Of a stretch of DNA of 64,000 bases, positions 1 through 8,185 are shown piece by piece. Both the position numbers and the translations under genes were made by a program. Location: NCBI RefSeq assembly GCF_041429785.1, contig NZ_CP163423.1:2418001-2482000 (forward strand), given 5' to 3'. The notes under the pieces are model-generated. The model saw only the letters and a list, made by a program, of their open reading frames with translations. It made no database searches and was not told the origin of the DNA. The DNA is from Fretibacter rubidus. Its GTDB lineage: Bacteria > Pseudomonadota > Alphaproteobacteria > Caulobacterales > Maricaulaceae. The number at the start of each line of letters is the position of its first letter. Position 1 is the stretch's first letter.

Positions 1-1
1 G

Positions 2-244
2 CATATCACCATCGACAACACAACCGGGGCCATACACAAGTTTGAAATGCGAAACCGCCGCCCGTTCAAACCCATCTTCATCGCCAAGATCAAATCATTT
101 CAGATGCAAGTCCAATGTCAGGCCGCCCCTGATGGTCGGTTCTATGTGGCCGATTTGCGAACAAATTTATCGGCAAAGATTGCTCTTAAAAAAGTGGAAG
201 AGCACGAGCAGCGCACAATATTCAACCTAACCCTGCCCCGCTAA
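2..244 (+). CDS. C-terminal end of an unidentified protein (5' truncated by window edge)
   Basis: An open frame enters from the left edge and reads 80 codons to a TAA at 242-244. The visible part is basic and mixed alpha/beta in character, with no transmembrane segment and no motif I recognise. The internal ATG codons at 42 and 47 are unlikely to be true starts because the same frame is open back to base 2. A lipoprotein gene follows 35 bp downstream on the same strand, so the two could be cotranscribed. The function is unknown. Confidence 0.5.
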   Translation, partial: HITIDNTTGAIHKFEMRNRRPFKPIFIAKIKSFQMQVQCQAAPDGRFYVADLRTNLSAKIALKKVEEHEQRTIFNLTLPR

Positions 245-279
245 ATTCACGCGTTTCAAATTATTCAAGGAGAAACATT

Positions 280-648
280 ATGCGCACCTTCACGACAATT
301 CTTATATTGTGTTCAGTCGTCATTTCTGGCTGCGCCAGCACCATCATGAAAGGCTATGTCTCTCGCGATATATCAGCGGTGATCGCCAATTACGGCCCAC
401 CAATCAACAGCTTTGATTTGCCCAACGGGCAGCGCGCTTTTCAGTGGGAAATCATTGATACATCCTATGTTCCTGAAACCATTACATATGATGATGAAGG
501 CGGGCGCGGATATCAGAGAGGCTCAACGGTTCGCTCTGGCGGTTATGTAAAAGAGACAGCCTGCTTTTACACATTTTACGCCAACGCCGCGCCCAATGGC
601 GGTTGGACCATTACCGGTTTTGAAAAACCCTCTTTCGAATGCGAATGA
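280..648 (+). CDS. Small lipoprotein of unknown function
   Basis: This 122-residue protein starts at an ATG preceded by AGGAGA at good spacing. The N-terminus is a type II signal peptide with a hydrophobic run and a lipobox ending VISGC near residues 14-18, so the mature protein should be lipid-anchored. The residue after the Cys is Ala, which gives no inner-membrane retention signal, so outer-membrane placement is likely. The remainder is a small Gly/Tyr-rich globular domain with two further Cys near the C-terminus (TACFYTF and FECE) that could form a disulfide in the periplasm. It recalls small outer-membrane lipoproteins with a SmpA/BamE-like fold (the stretch around YGPPINSFDLPNGQRAFQW), but I cannot assign a family with confidence. 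Confidence 0.75.
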   Translation: MRTFTTILILCSVVISGCASTIMKGYVSRDISAVIANYGPPINSFDLPNGQRAFQWEIIDTSYVPETITYDDEGGRGYQRGSTVRSGGYVKETACFYTFYANAAPNGGWTITGFEKPSFECE

Positions 649-747
649 GATAGCCCCAAAATGATAATTGTCCGCCCCGTCACGGAAAGACGTGAACTGA
701 AATAATAGTCACTAGGACAAGGTAATATAAATGAAAGGCCAGACCTT

Positions 748-1659
748 ATGGCAAAACGACCACGCACAACTCGAATGACCTCAGCTTTGCTCGCCGTATC
801 GTTTACATTTTGCAATTTAGCGTTCAGCGAGGCCACTTCTCCATTATCTGACATCACACGTCAAAGGGCAGAACAAATGATTGCCAATGGAGACGCCAAA
901 GCAGCGATAGCCGAACTGGAACCTATATGGGAAACAAACAAAAACAATTTTGCACTCTGCCAGTTACTTGTTGATGCCTATAGTGACCGTATTGATCAGG
1001 TCAGCTTCTTAAAAAAACGAGGCGTTGCAAAGACAATGCTAGCCACAATGGAACAGTGCTACGACATTAAGCCTGATGATGAAACAGCACAGCTCAATTT
1101 GATTATGTTTCATACCCAAGCTCCCTCTAGCGTCGGAGGTGACAAGGAGGCCGCAGAGAGACTTATCAAAGACATCTCTGCTAAGTATCCGTCACGGGGT
1201 TTTTTGATGAAGGCTCGACTGGCTATATCGGAAGATGACTTTGCCGCAGCAGAATCCTTTGCGCACCAAGCCATTGAAATCGAGCCAGATAACGTAGAAG
1301 CTTTGAATGTCGCAGGTCTGATTGCTCTGCAACAAAATCAGTATGTCAACGCTATTGAGCTATTCAAGCGCTGCGTCTCAGCAGATAAGCAAAACTTTGA
1401 TTGCCACTATCAAATTGGAAAAACGGCTCACCTAAGCGGGGAATATGCGCAAGACGGCATTACCGCGTTTGAGCGCTTTATTCGCAATGGGCATGATAAC
1501 CCAGAGTATTTGGCCCACGCGCATTACCGCCTTGCTGAACTTTACCTAAGCACAGACAATCAACGTAAAGCGCGGCCACATTTGGAGACTGCCGTCACGC
1601 TAGCGGGCTTGAAGTCAGCAAGAAAGCGCCTAGCCAAGCTTAGCAAGAGCGGCGGTTGA
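748..1659 (+). CDS. Exported TPR-repeat protein
   Basis: A 303-residue protein begins with a basic stretch and a hydrophobic segment (about residues 10-28, ending LAFSEA) that resembles a cleavable Sec signal. The rest consists of helix-turn-helix pairs typical of tetratricopeptide repeats. The clearest are around residues 165-230, where the pattern A..A...EP.N..AL...G is visible. The helical repeats suggest a protein-protein scaffold in the periplasm. The stop lies one base before the start of the next gene, so the two are probably translationally coupled. No catalytic residues are evident. Its partner and pathway are unknown. Confidence 0.75.
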   Translation: MAKRPRTTRMTSALLAVSFTFCNLAFSEATSPLSDITRQRAEQMIANGDAKAAIAELEPIWETNKNNFALCQLLVDAYSDRIDQVSFLKKRGVAKTMLATMEQCYDIKPDDETAQLNLIMFHTQAPSSVGGDKEAAERLIKDISAKYPSRGFLMKARLAISEDDFAAAESFAHQAIEIEPDNVEALNVAGLIALQQNQYVNAIELFKRCVSADKQNFDCHYQIGKTAHLSGEYAQDGITAFERFIRNGHDNPEYLAHAHYRLAELYLSTDNQRKARPHLETAVTLAGLKSARKRLAKLSKSGG

Positions 1660-1660
1660 T

Positions 1661-2182
1661 ATGCAGGATTGGTTGACATGGTCATATTGGGTTGAAAGCC
1701 CGCTTGGCGCATTTCATTTTCTTTGCGCGATCGGGGCATTGGTGCTTGGTCCCTTTATTATGATCCGCCCAAAAGGCACGCATTTACACCGCTGGATAGG
1801 ACGGATTTGGGCCGTTATGATGACGGTTATCATCATCAGTGCGCTTAGCATGTATGACATGACCGGATATCCCAATCTCTTCCATTTCTTTGCGTTGGTC
1901 AGCTTAGTCACCTTATCGAGGGCTCTTTGGGCAATTTGGAGCTATAAGCGTACACACAATCCAAAGCGGCTTAACGCCCATCAACATTCAATGGTTTGGG
2001 CTTACTTCGGCCTCTTTATGGCTGGACTTTGGCAGGTTGTTTTCAACCTAGTGCGCTCAGACGTTTTAGAGATTAGCATAGCCATGCTCTACAACGGGCT
2101 CGGGTCACTTACGGCCATAGCTGCATTTATAACATTTCGGACATTGAAACAGATTTATCCACATCCGCAGAAACAACCTTAG
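1661..2182 (+). CDS. DUF2306-like integral membrane protein
   Basis: This 173-residue protein has four to five hydrophobic segments (roughly residues 15-35, 48-66, 72-92, 108-130 and 138-158). Conserved His residues lie in the loops (THLHRWIGR, the LFHFFA helix and NAHQHSMVW). The HRWIGR and AHQHSM patterns are typical of the DUF2306 family of small membrane proteins, whose function is not established. The His-rich faces could bind metal or haem, but that is inference. The gene starts one base after the TPR gene stop and is probably expressed with it. Confidence 0.7.
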   Translation: MQDWLTWSYWVESPLGAFHFLCAIGALVLGPFIMIRPKGTHLHRWIGRIWAVMMTVIIISALSMYDMTGYPNLFHFFALVSLVTLSRALWAIWSYKRTHNPKRLNAHQHSMVWAYFGLFMAGLWQVVFNLVRSDVLEISIAMLYNGLGSLTAIAAFITFRTLKQIYPHPQKQP

Positions 2183-2250
2183 AGATGACGGATGTCTAAA
2201 CTCCCAAATGGAGTATCCGCTTTTCCTCCTTTGGGAAGATTATGTACCAA

Positions 2251-2532
2251 TCATTCGATACTCGCCGCGGCTATAGCTAGGCGATCAATTCGAGCCCATA
2301 AAAAAGATACGTTTTCCGTATCACCATCTATATCTGCCACAATGTGCAGATCGCCATCATCTTTGACAGCTAAGATACAAACTTCACAGTTTTGTTTATG
2401 CGGCCCAGCGTCCAAATGATCGTGAGAATGTGCAACGGAAAGCATTTGCGCAAACAAAAAAGCAACAACCAGAAAAAGGCTGCAAAGCCAAGCAAACGGT
2501 GCTCGACTTCTTATCACTGACGGTATGGTCAT
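2251..2532 (-). CDS. Small exported His/Cys-containing protein (DUF2946-like)
   Basis: The predicted product is about 93 residues. A basic start is followed by a long hydrophobic segment (FAWLCSLFLVVAFLFAQ), then HSHDH and, about 12 residues later, CEVC. A short exported protein with a His cluster and a CxxC pair resembles the DUF2946 family, often seen near metal-related receptor genes, so metal binding is plausible but unproven. I prefer the ATG at 2532. A GTG at 2544 in the same frame is an alternative. The gene is convergent with the DUF2306 gene and has no obvious operon partner. The 215 bp upstream of it (to 2759) show no gene. Confidence 0.6.
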   Translation of the reverse strand: MTIPSVIRSRAPFAWLCSLFLVVAFLFAQMLSVAHSHDHLDAGPHKQNCEVCILAVKDDGDLHIVADIDGDTENVSFLWARIDRLAIAAASIE

Positions 2533-2759
2533 CTTTCTCAACACGCCACATAATTAACGCAACACTATAATATAGACAACAGGAATTTTGGCGAATGCAT
2601 AAAATGCAAAAAAAACAAGGGTGCAGGCGAAAAGCCACTTAGACAAGGTGAAAGACCCTAAATTTAAATAAAAGAAGGGCGTGTCGTTACAGAAGCCGTA
2701 TCTGACTTATTGAGCAAAGAACCAAAAATTATGGATTGTCCAGAGCCCGCAGCAATCCG

Positions 2760-3365
2760 TTAGCCGTCATTTTTATCTAAGACATCCAGATAGAGTGAGC
2801 GTTTTGGTTGCTTGAAGACTTCGCGAACCATAGGCTCAAAAAAGGCGAGGTCTTCGCTCTCATAATCTGGATCAAAAGCGGCTTGATCATATAGGTGAAC
2901 AAACTGGGCCGTATATTCGTAATAGGGATGGTCTTTGAATTGATCACGAGCGTTTTTGTCCATGCCAAGATGCTCAAAAAAGTAATACCCTTGGAAGACG
3001 GCATGATTGGCAATCATCCAATGATTTTTCTCTGATACAAAGGGCTGCATAATGGCTGCGGCAATATCTGCGTGATTGTAAGATCCCAGCGTGTCGCCAA
3101 TATCGTGTAACAGGCAACAAACAACATATTCTGTGTCACGACCATCACGGTGAGCCCGCGTCGCGGTTTGTAAAGAATGCTGTAGCCGGTCGATTGGAAA
3201 TCCACCAAAATCTCCATCAAGAAGCCTAAGGTGATCTAAAACGCGGTCGGCTAAACCTTTGGAAAACTGCATCGCATGTTTAGCAATTTTTCCCCAATCT
3301 TCTTGAGTGCCTTCCACCATATTGGTGAATGTTGCTTGCTCCGTATTGTCGACAACCTTACCCAT
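2760..3365 (-). CDS. HD-domain protein, possibly a diiron oxygenase or phosphohydrolase
   Basis: This 201-residue soluble protein starts at the ATG at 3365, chosen because a strong GAGGAGG lies 5 bases upstream. The HD signature is visible as QHSLQTA, then LLHDIGD 24 residues later, then NHADIAA and IANHAVFQGYYF, with an Asp-bearing LYDQAAFD near the C-terminus. This metal-ligand order fits the HD superfamily of phosphohydrolases. The 24-residue gap between the first His and the HD pair also matches the PhnZ/MIOX type of mixed-valence diiron oxygenases as I remember them. The substrate is unknown. It lies 54 bp downstream of the quinoprotein dehydrogenase on the same strand, so read-through is possible. 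No signal peptide is seen. Confidence 0.7.
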   Translation of the reverse strand: MGKVVDNTEQATFTNMVEGTQEDWGKIAKHAMQFSKGLADRVLDHLRLLDGDFGGFPIDRLQHSLQTATRAHRDGRDTEYVVCCLLHDIGDTLGSYNHADIAAAIMQPFVSEKNHWMIANHAVFQGYYFFEHLGMDKNARDQFKDHPYYEYTAQFVHLYDQAAFDPDYESEDLAFFEPMVREVFKQPKRSLYLDVLDKNDG

Positions 3366-3419
3366 GAAAACCTCCTCTATCAATTTTACTTAAAACGATT
3401 GCGCGCTCGTGTTTTTACG

Positions 3420-5591
3420 TTACGGGGCTTCGCCTTCACCATTTTTTACAGCTAACCAAGCTTGGTTTATAACATAGGCTCTAATAGCCTCAGAGTCAGC
3501 ATCGCTTAACTGCTCACGAAAACCCACCATGCCATTCCCCTTGGAATTTCCGTTTAAGACGATATCAGACCACGCCTCTTCTTCCGATGAGACATATGAC
3601 CAGCGCAAATCAGGGAGGACACCCGAACTCATGGCGAGCGGCCCGTGACACACCATGCAATTATCAGAGTAACGTTGTAGCCCCAAAGCCACTTGCTCTG
3701 GCTTGCCAAAGGCAGCCGTTTTAGGCGACCTTTCAATGAAAGCCTCCATCGCAGACGGAATTTTCGCGGTGCCGCCCAGCTTGAAAACGGCAACACGGCC
3801 GACGTTTGGAATAGCTTTTTCACCCCAAGCGTGCCCGGCGCTAATAGCCCATGCGCCGCCCCACCCTGTAGCAATGGCGACATATTGCTCACCATCAATA
3901 GAATATGTCGACGGTGCCGCCGCTACGCCGTTATTGACTGTATACGACCAAAGCTTATCGCCCGTCTGCCCGTCATAGGCTAAAAACTCGCCCTGCGGTG
4001 TGCCGTGAAACACCAAATTGCTGTCCGTTGACAAGACGCCGCCATTACCGGCCTCGGGATAATTTACGGTCCAGCGGGCTTCTTGCTTCACTGGGTCCCA
4101 TGCCATTAACGCGCCTGTTACGCTGCCTTTGATCGCGGCATATTCCTCGGCAGAGAATTCCAACGGTATGCCAGCCGCGAAATTATATCCGATATTCCAA
4201 AGCCCGTTTTGTGATGCGTTGTCGTTTTCGTCTTCGAGGAATTGCGGCACGATTTGCGCGGGAATATAAGCCAGCTGCGTTTTGGGACTATAGGCCATAG
4301 GGTGCCAGTTATGGGCCCCTAATGGTCCGGGTATCATTAAAAACATCTCTTCGGTTTTGCGCGCCGCAGGATTGACGATGGGTCGTCCGTTTTCATCAAG
4401 CCCGCTAGCCCATGTAATGACGGGCGAGAACCCCTCACCCGAAATAAAGTCACCCGTTTCGGCGTCGAGGACATAAAAGAAACCATTTTTAGGCGCTTGC
4501 ATAACCACGCGTCTCTCGGCTCTGTCTTCGCCAATAGGAAGATTGGCTAAAATTAGGCTCTGCGTTGCCGTAAAGTCCCACTGATCGCGCGGCGTTGTTT
4601 GAAAATGCCATTTGTAAGCCCCACTATCAGCGTCAAGCGCGAGAATGGAGGATAAAAAGAGATTATCGCCATTACCGTCAGGATCGCGAACTTTAGCATT
4701 CCAAGGCGAGCCATTACCCACCCCTAAAATAATGGAATCATTCACTTGATCATAAATAATTGAATCCCAAACAGTACCGCCCCCACCGTCTGTTTGCCAT
4801 ACGCCGTTGTCGCCCCAACTGTCATTGGCGAGCTGCGCAAATATGGCGTCTGATGCGGCCCCGTCGGGCTGTTTATTAGGATTTGGAGTGGTATAAAACC
4901 GCCAAGCTAAATCGCCAGTGTCCACATCATAGGCAGAGATGTACCCCCTCACGCCAAGCTCTGCGCCGCCGTTACCGATAAGGACTTTATCCTTCACAAC
5001 ACGCGGCGCACCGGTGATCGTATAAGGCTTTGATTGGTCAACGGTGACCGTGCTCCAGAGGCGTTTACCCGATTTGGCATCAAGCGCTTCTAACCTGCCA
5101 TCGAAAACCCCAATAAAAACTTTGCTTTCATAAATGGCAACGCCGCGGTTCACGACACCGCAACACCCTTTCGCCGCTTCTTCGCCCGCGATGTCAGGAT
5201 CATAAACCCAAAGCTCTTCGCCTGTCTTGGCATCAAGAGCATAGACAATTGACCATGCACCGGTGACATACATGACACCGTCAACAACAATGGGTGTGGC
5301 TTCCACACCGCGTGCCGTGCGGGCTGCATCAAAATCATAAGTCCATGCGGGGGCTAGCTCCCCAATGTTACTGGCTGTAATCTGTGTTAGCCTTGAATGA
5401 CGTTGCTCGTCATAGGTGCCGCCGTAGGTTAGCCAGTCTTGCGGCGTTTTCTCTGCAGCGAGAATATGCTGAGTTGATACCGTCTCAATTTTGGCGCGCT
5501 CAGGCGCGTCTGAGGACGAGGGTGCGTCGGTATTGGAACAGGCAGTAAGGGCAATAATGGACGATATAAGTGTAAGATGTCTTAGTTTCAT
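3420..5591 (-). CDS. Lipoprotein PQQ-dependent alcohol dehydrogenase with C-terminal cytochrome c (type II quinohaemoprotein)
   Basis: This 723-residue protein would oxidise an alcohol or sugar alcohol in the periplasm, passing electrons from PQQ to its own haem c. The start at 5591 is supported by AGGAAGG upstream and gives a lipoprotein signal (ALTAC). PQQ beta-propeller repeats fill residues ~40-600, with repeated GKRLWS/GDLAWRF-type W-motifs. The vicinal disulfide pair (KGCCGVV) and the putative catalytic Asp in QWDFTATQ are present. The C-terminal ~90 residues hold one haem site, CMVCH, and later Met residues as possible axial ligands. It lies downstream of a TonB receptor on the same strand, with a strong hairpin in the 150-bp gap. 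PQQ synthesis genes are not in this window. The true substrate is not evident. Confidence 0.88.
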   Translation of the reverse strand: MKLRHLTLISSIIALTACSNTDAPSSSDAPERAKIETVSTQHILAAEKTPQDWLTYGGTYDEQRHSRLTQITASNIGELAPAWTYDFDAARTARGVEATPIVVDGVMYVTGAWSIVYALDAKTGEELWVYDPDIAGEEAAKGCCGVVNRGVAIYESKVFIGVFDGRLEALDAKSGKRLWSTVTVDQSKPYTITGAPRVVKDKVLIGNGGAELGVRGYISAYDVDTGDLAWRFYTTPNPNKQPDGAASDAIFAQLANDSWGDNGVWQTDGGGGTVWDSIIYDQVNDSIILGVGNGSPWNAKVRDPDGNGDNLFLSSILALDADSGAYKWHFQTTPRDQWDFTATQSLILANLPIGEDRAERRVVMQAPKNGFFYVLDAETGDFISGEGFSPVITWASGLDENGRPIVNPAARKTEEMFLMIPGPLGAHNWHPMAYSPKTQLAYIPAQIVPQFLEDENDNASQNGLWNIGYNFAAGIPLEFSAEEYAAIKGSVTGALMAWDPVKQEARWTVNYPEAGNGGVLSTDSNLVFHGTPQGEFLAYDGQTGDKLWSYTVNNGVAAAPSTYSIDGEQYVAIATGWGGAWAISAGHAWGEKAIPNVGRVAVFKLGGTAKIPSAMEAFIERSPKTAAFGKPEQVALGLQRYSDNCMVCHGPLAMSSGVLPDLRWSYVSSEEEAWSDIVLNGNSKGNGMVGFREQLSDADSEAIRAYVINQAWLAVKNGEGEAP

Positions 5592-5679
5592 TTCATTGCC
5601 TTCCTTCGAATGTATCTGGCCCTCTAGTCGTCTTGATCCCAACACCCCGACTAGCCTAATAGGTTGAATCACGGTGCAG

Positions 5680-5706
5680 ATAGGTCCAGCCCAAGGCCAG
5701 ACCTAT
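5680..5706 (-). terminator. Intercistronic hairpin between TonB receptor and quinoprotein genes
   Basis: A 12-bp stem (5680-5691 with 5695-5706, arm ATAGGTCCAGCC, two G-T wobbles as minus-strand RNA) closes a 3-base loop. There is no clear U-run on the minus-strand side, so it may be a weak terminator or a 3'-end-protecting/processing hairpin that lowers expression of the downstream dehydrogenase relative to the receptor. Confidence 0.5.
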
Positions 5707-5741
5707 GATTTTCTAAGGGCTCTTCGTTAGAGCCCGCCAGA

Positions 5742-8048
5742 TTAGTGACGGAACTTAAGCTCGACACCATATGTCAATGGTGCGCCAACAGAACAACGCT
5801 GTGGGTTCTGCAAATTTCTGACGCCATTGAGTTGCGGCGCAAAAGGCTGATCGAATATAGTCAAGCAGTAGCCTTTATCGCTTAGGTTTTTACCCCAGAG
5901 GTTCAATTCCCACTGATCATCATCCGCACGCAAACCGACGCGCGCATTCAGAAGGCTGTAGCCCTCTTGAACCGTCTGCGGGTTTTGGTTGGTGTTAGCG
6001 CCGATATTTTGTGTACCTGTGTGCTGCACTTCACCGCGAAGGAAATACATCGTACCGCCCATCATGGAGAAATCATCAGACCAGTCAGCAACCATTGATC
6101 CTTGCCATTTAGGGGCAAAGTGAGCGCGCTCTCCTGTCAAATCCTGCACAGGGCCACCCGGCAGCGGAGAGGCGTTACGGTAATCTGTGAACTCTGAGTC
6201 CAAATAAGACAGCCCGCCCATAAAGCTTAGCTGATCCATTGGCCTGAATGTTGTATCAACCTCGAGGCCTTGTTGGCGAAGCGAACCCACATTACGCGTG
6301 ATGAAGGAAATCCCGTCGAAGGCACGGTCTTGGAAACCGTCAATGTCAAGACGGAAAGCCGTTGCATTTAACGTCCACATACCATCAGCCAGCGTAGTTT
6401 TGATACCAAGTTCATAATTGGTTGTATCTTCTGGACCAAAAATACGTTGTTGACGCGTCAAGGCTGGGAACGTTCCATCCGTATTAAAGCCGCCAGATTT
6501 ATACCCTGTTGACGTTGTTGCAAATATCATCGCATCAGGCGTGACATCATAGCTGACATTGGCAAAATATGTAAATTGCGACGTATTAAAACCGTTCTCA
6601 TTGATGTTCATACCAAGGCGTGATTCGTTATCACGCACTGACAGGGCAATGGCGAACGGGTTATTGATGACATTTGTGAAGTCAGCCGTTTTGGTATCAT
6701 CCGTGTAACGGCCACCCAATGTGAATGATAGCTGTTCGCTGGCATGGAATGTCCCTTGGCCAAAGACAGCGAGACTTTCCAAATCTTGGTCAAAATCACC
6801 ATCAGAGACGTCGATTTGCTGCCCCGCTGCACAAGCTCCTGCCGCGCCTAAACCAGCGAGACCTGCAACAACAGGAATACAAAACTGCGCGCCGAAGTCA
6901 AAATCTTGGGAGATTGTGTAATCTTCTTTATAATAAAACGCACCGAGCAGGTAATCAAAGGCACCGCCCGTTGGCGATAGCAGCTGAACCTCTTGCGAGA
7001 ATGTTTTATTATCATAATCAGTTTTGCGCGGGAAAAGCTGAATTGGAAGACGAATAGCGCTTTCAAAATATTTTGCGTCCCAATTACGGATAGCGGTAAT
7101 CGACTTTAATTCATGCCCCGATCCAAATTCATAAGTCACCTCACCCGCAAGACCCCACTGCTTATCATCCAAATCATCACGGTGATCTTGGTAAATATCG
7201 TGGTCAAATGTGTCATCTGTGACAATCTGACTAGAATCCGCGCCCGCTAGCGCGCCGAGCGTACCAATAAAGGCTGGGTTTTCCGTGCCATTTAAGAAGG
7301 CAATCGTTGCACCGCCCGATTGAATTTTACCGTAATCTGCCGTCAATTTCACGGATAGCTGATCTGAGGGCTGGAACAACAGCTTACCCCGTAAGTTTAA
7401 ATCTTTACGTTCGCCGAAGTTCTCTCCCGTCAGCAAGTTGTCACCAAAGCCGTCACGGTCAGAAAGCTTGCCGCTCAACCGCATGGCTGTGTTCTCCCCA
7501 AGCGGCACATTAACCGCGCCGCCAATATTAAAGGCGTTTTGGCTGCCGTAGCCGATTTGATAATTGCCTTCGAAACCTGCCATTGACGGATCTTTGGTCC
7601 GCACATTCAACGCACCCATGGGTGTGTTACGTCCAAATAATGTTCCCTGCGGGCCGCGTAGAACCTCAACGGCCTGAATATCCATCAGATTACCAATGAC
7701 CGCACCAGGTCGGGGATAGTATATACCGTCGATAAAGACACCAACTGATGGCTCGATACCCGCATTACCCACAGACCCGACTCCGCGAATGGCGATACGA
7801 TTATTGGACAGCTGTGATGAGCTGGAAATGGTGAAGTTGGGAGAATAAAGCGCGATGTCGCGAATATCCTGCACTCCAGAATCTTCAATAAACTCTGCGC
7901 CATAAGCGGAGATTGAAATCGGCACGTCCTGGATGCTCTCAGCCCGCTTAGTCGCGGTAACGATAATTTCGTCTTCTAACTGCGCAAAAGCTGGTGAACT
8001 AAAAATGAGCGCGGTTGCGCCTGCCAATAAGAATACCTTGTTGGTCAT
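5742..8048 (-). CDS. TonB-dependent outer-membrane receptor
   Basis: This 768-residue receptor would import a ligand across the outer membrane using TonB energy. A Sec signal (ends SSPAFAQ) is followed by a TonB-box-like EIIVTATKR, a plug domain (about residues 40-150, with RGVGSVGNAG, VEVLRGPQGTLFGRNT and GALNVRTKDP) and a beta-barrel to the end. The AES.QDVPISI opening is typical of receptors grouped with FpvA/FecA-like and sugar or aromatic transporters. The start is preceded by AGGGGAAG. The last residue is His rather than the usual aromatic. Three TTGAC boxes lie in the promoter region. With the downstream quinoprotein it suggests uptake and periplasmic oxidation of one substrate. Confidence 0.9.
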   Translation of the reverse strand: MTNKVFLLAGATALIFSSPAFAQLEDEIIVTATKRAESIQDVPISISAYGAEFIEDSGVQDIRDIALYSPNFTISSSSQLSNNRIAIRGVGSVGNAGIEPSVGVFIDGIYYPRPGAVIGNLMDIQAVEVLRGPQGTLFGRNTPMGALNVRTKDPSMAGFEGNYQIGYGSQNAFNIGGAVNVPLGENTAMRLSGKLSDRDGFGDNLLTGENFGERKDLNLRGKLLFQPSDQLSVKLTADYGKIQSGGATIAFLNGTENPAFIGTLGALAGADSSQIVTDDTFDHDIYQDHRDDLDDKQWGLAGEVTYEFGSGHELKSITAIRNWDAKYFESAIRLPIQLFPRKTDYDNKTFSQEVQLLSPTGGAFDYLLGAFYYKEDYTISQDFDFGAQFCIPVVAGLAGLGAAGACAAGQQIDVSDGDFDQDLESLAVFGQGTFHASEQLSFTLGGRYTDDTKTADFTNVINNPFAIALSVRDNESRLGMNINENGFNTSQFTYFANVSYDVTPDAMIFATTSTGYKSGGFNTDGTFPALTRQQRIFGPEDTTNYELGIKTTLADGMWTLNATAFRLDIDGFQDRAFDGISFITRNVGSLRQQGLEVDTTFRPMDQLSFMGGLSYLDSEFTDYRNASPLPGGPVQDLTGERAHFAPKWQGSMVADWSDDFSMMGGTMYFLRGEVQHTGTQNIGANTNQNPQTVQEGYSLLNARVGLRADDDQWELNLWGKNLSDKGYCLTIFDQPFAPQLNGVRNLQNPQRCSVGAPLTYGVELKFRH

Positions 8049-8113
8049 ATATTCTTCCCCTAAGTTGTTTTACTTTTTTATAATATCAACATGGCGCAAG
8101 CGCTGCGTATAAT

Positions 8114-8161
8114 TTGACTTTAAAGGCTTAAAAATTGACTTTTTAAGGGTCACTTGACATT
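8114..8161 (-). promoter_or_regulatory. Putative AraC-family operator: TTGACTTT direct repeats upstream of the TonB receptor
   Basis: TTGACTTT occurs at 8114-8121 and 8135-8142, exactly 21 bp apart, with a looser copy TTGACATT at 8154-8161. Direct repeats two helical turns apart are the usual layout for AraC/XylS regulators. The same box in inverse orientation (AAAGTCAA) is paired with the same 21-bp spacing upstream of the DUF3604 gene. The neighbouring AraC-type regulator is the obvious candidate binder. Confidence 0.6.
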
Positions 8162-8185
8162 TGCTAACAATTTTCGCGAACTCAG

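Noticed and set aside
2192-2419. Plus-strand frame of 75 codons after the DUF2306 gene
   Set aside because: Mostly antisense to the small exported His/Cys protein, low-complexity Ser-rich translation, no RBS.
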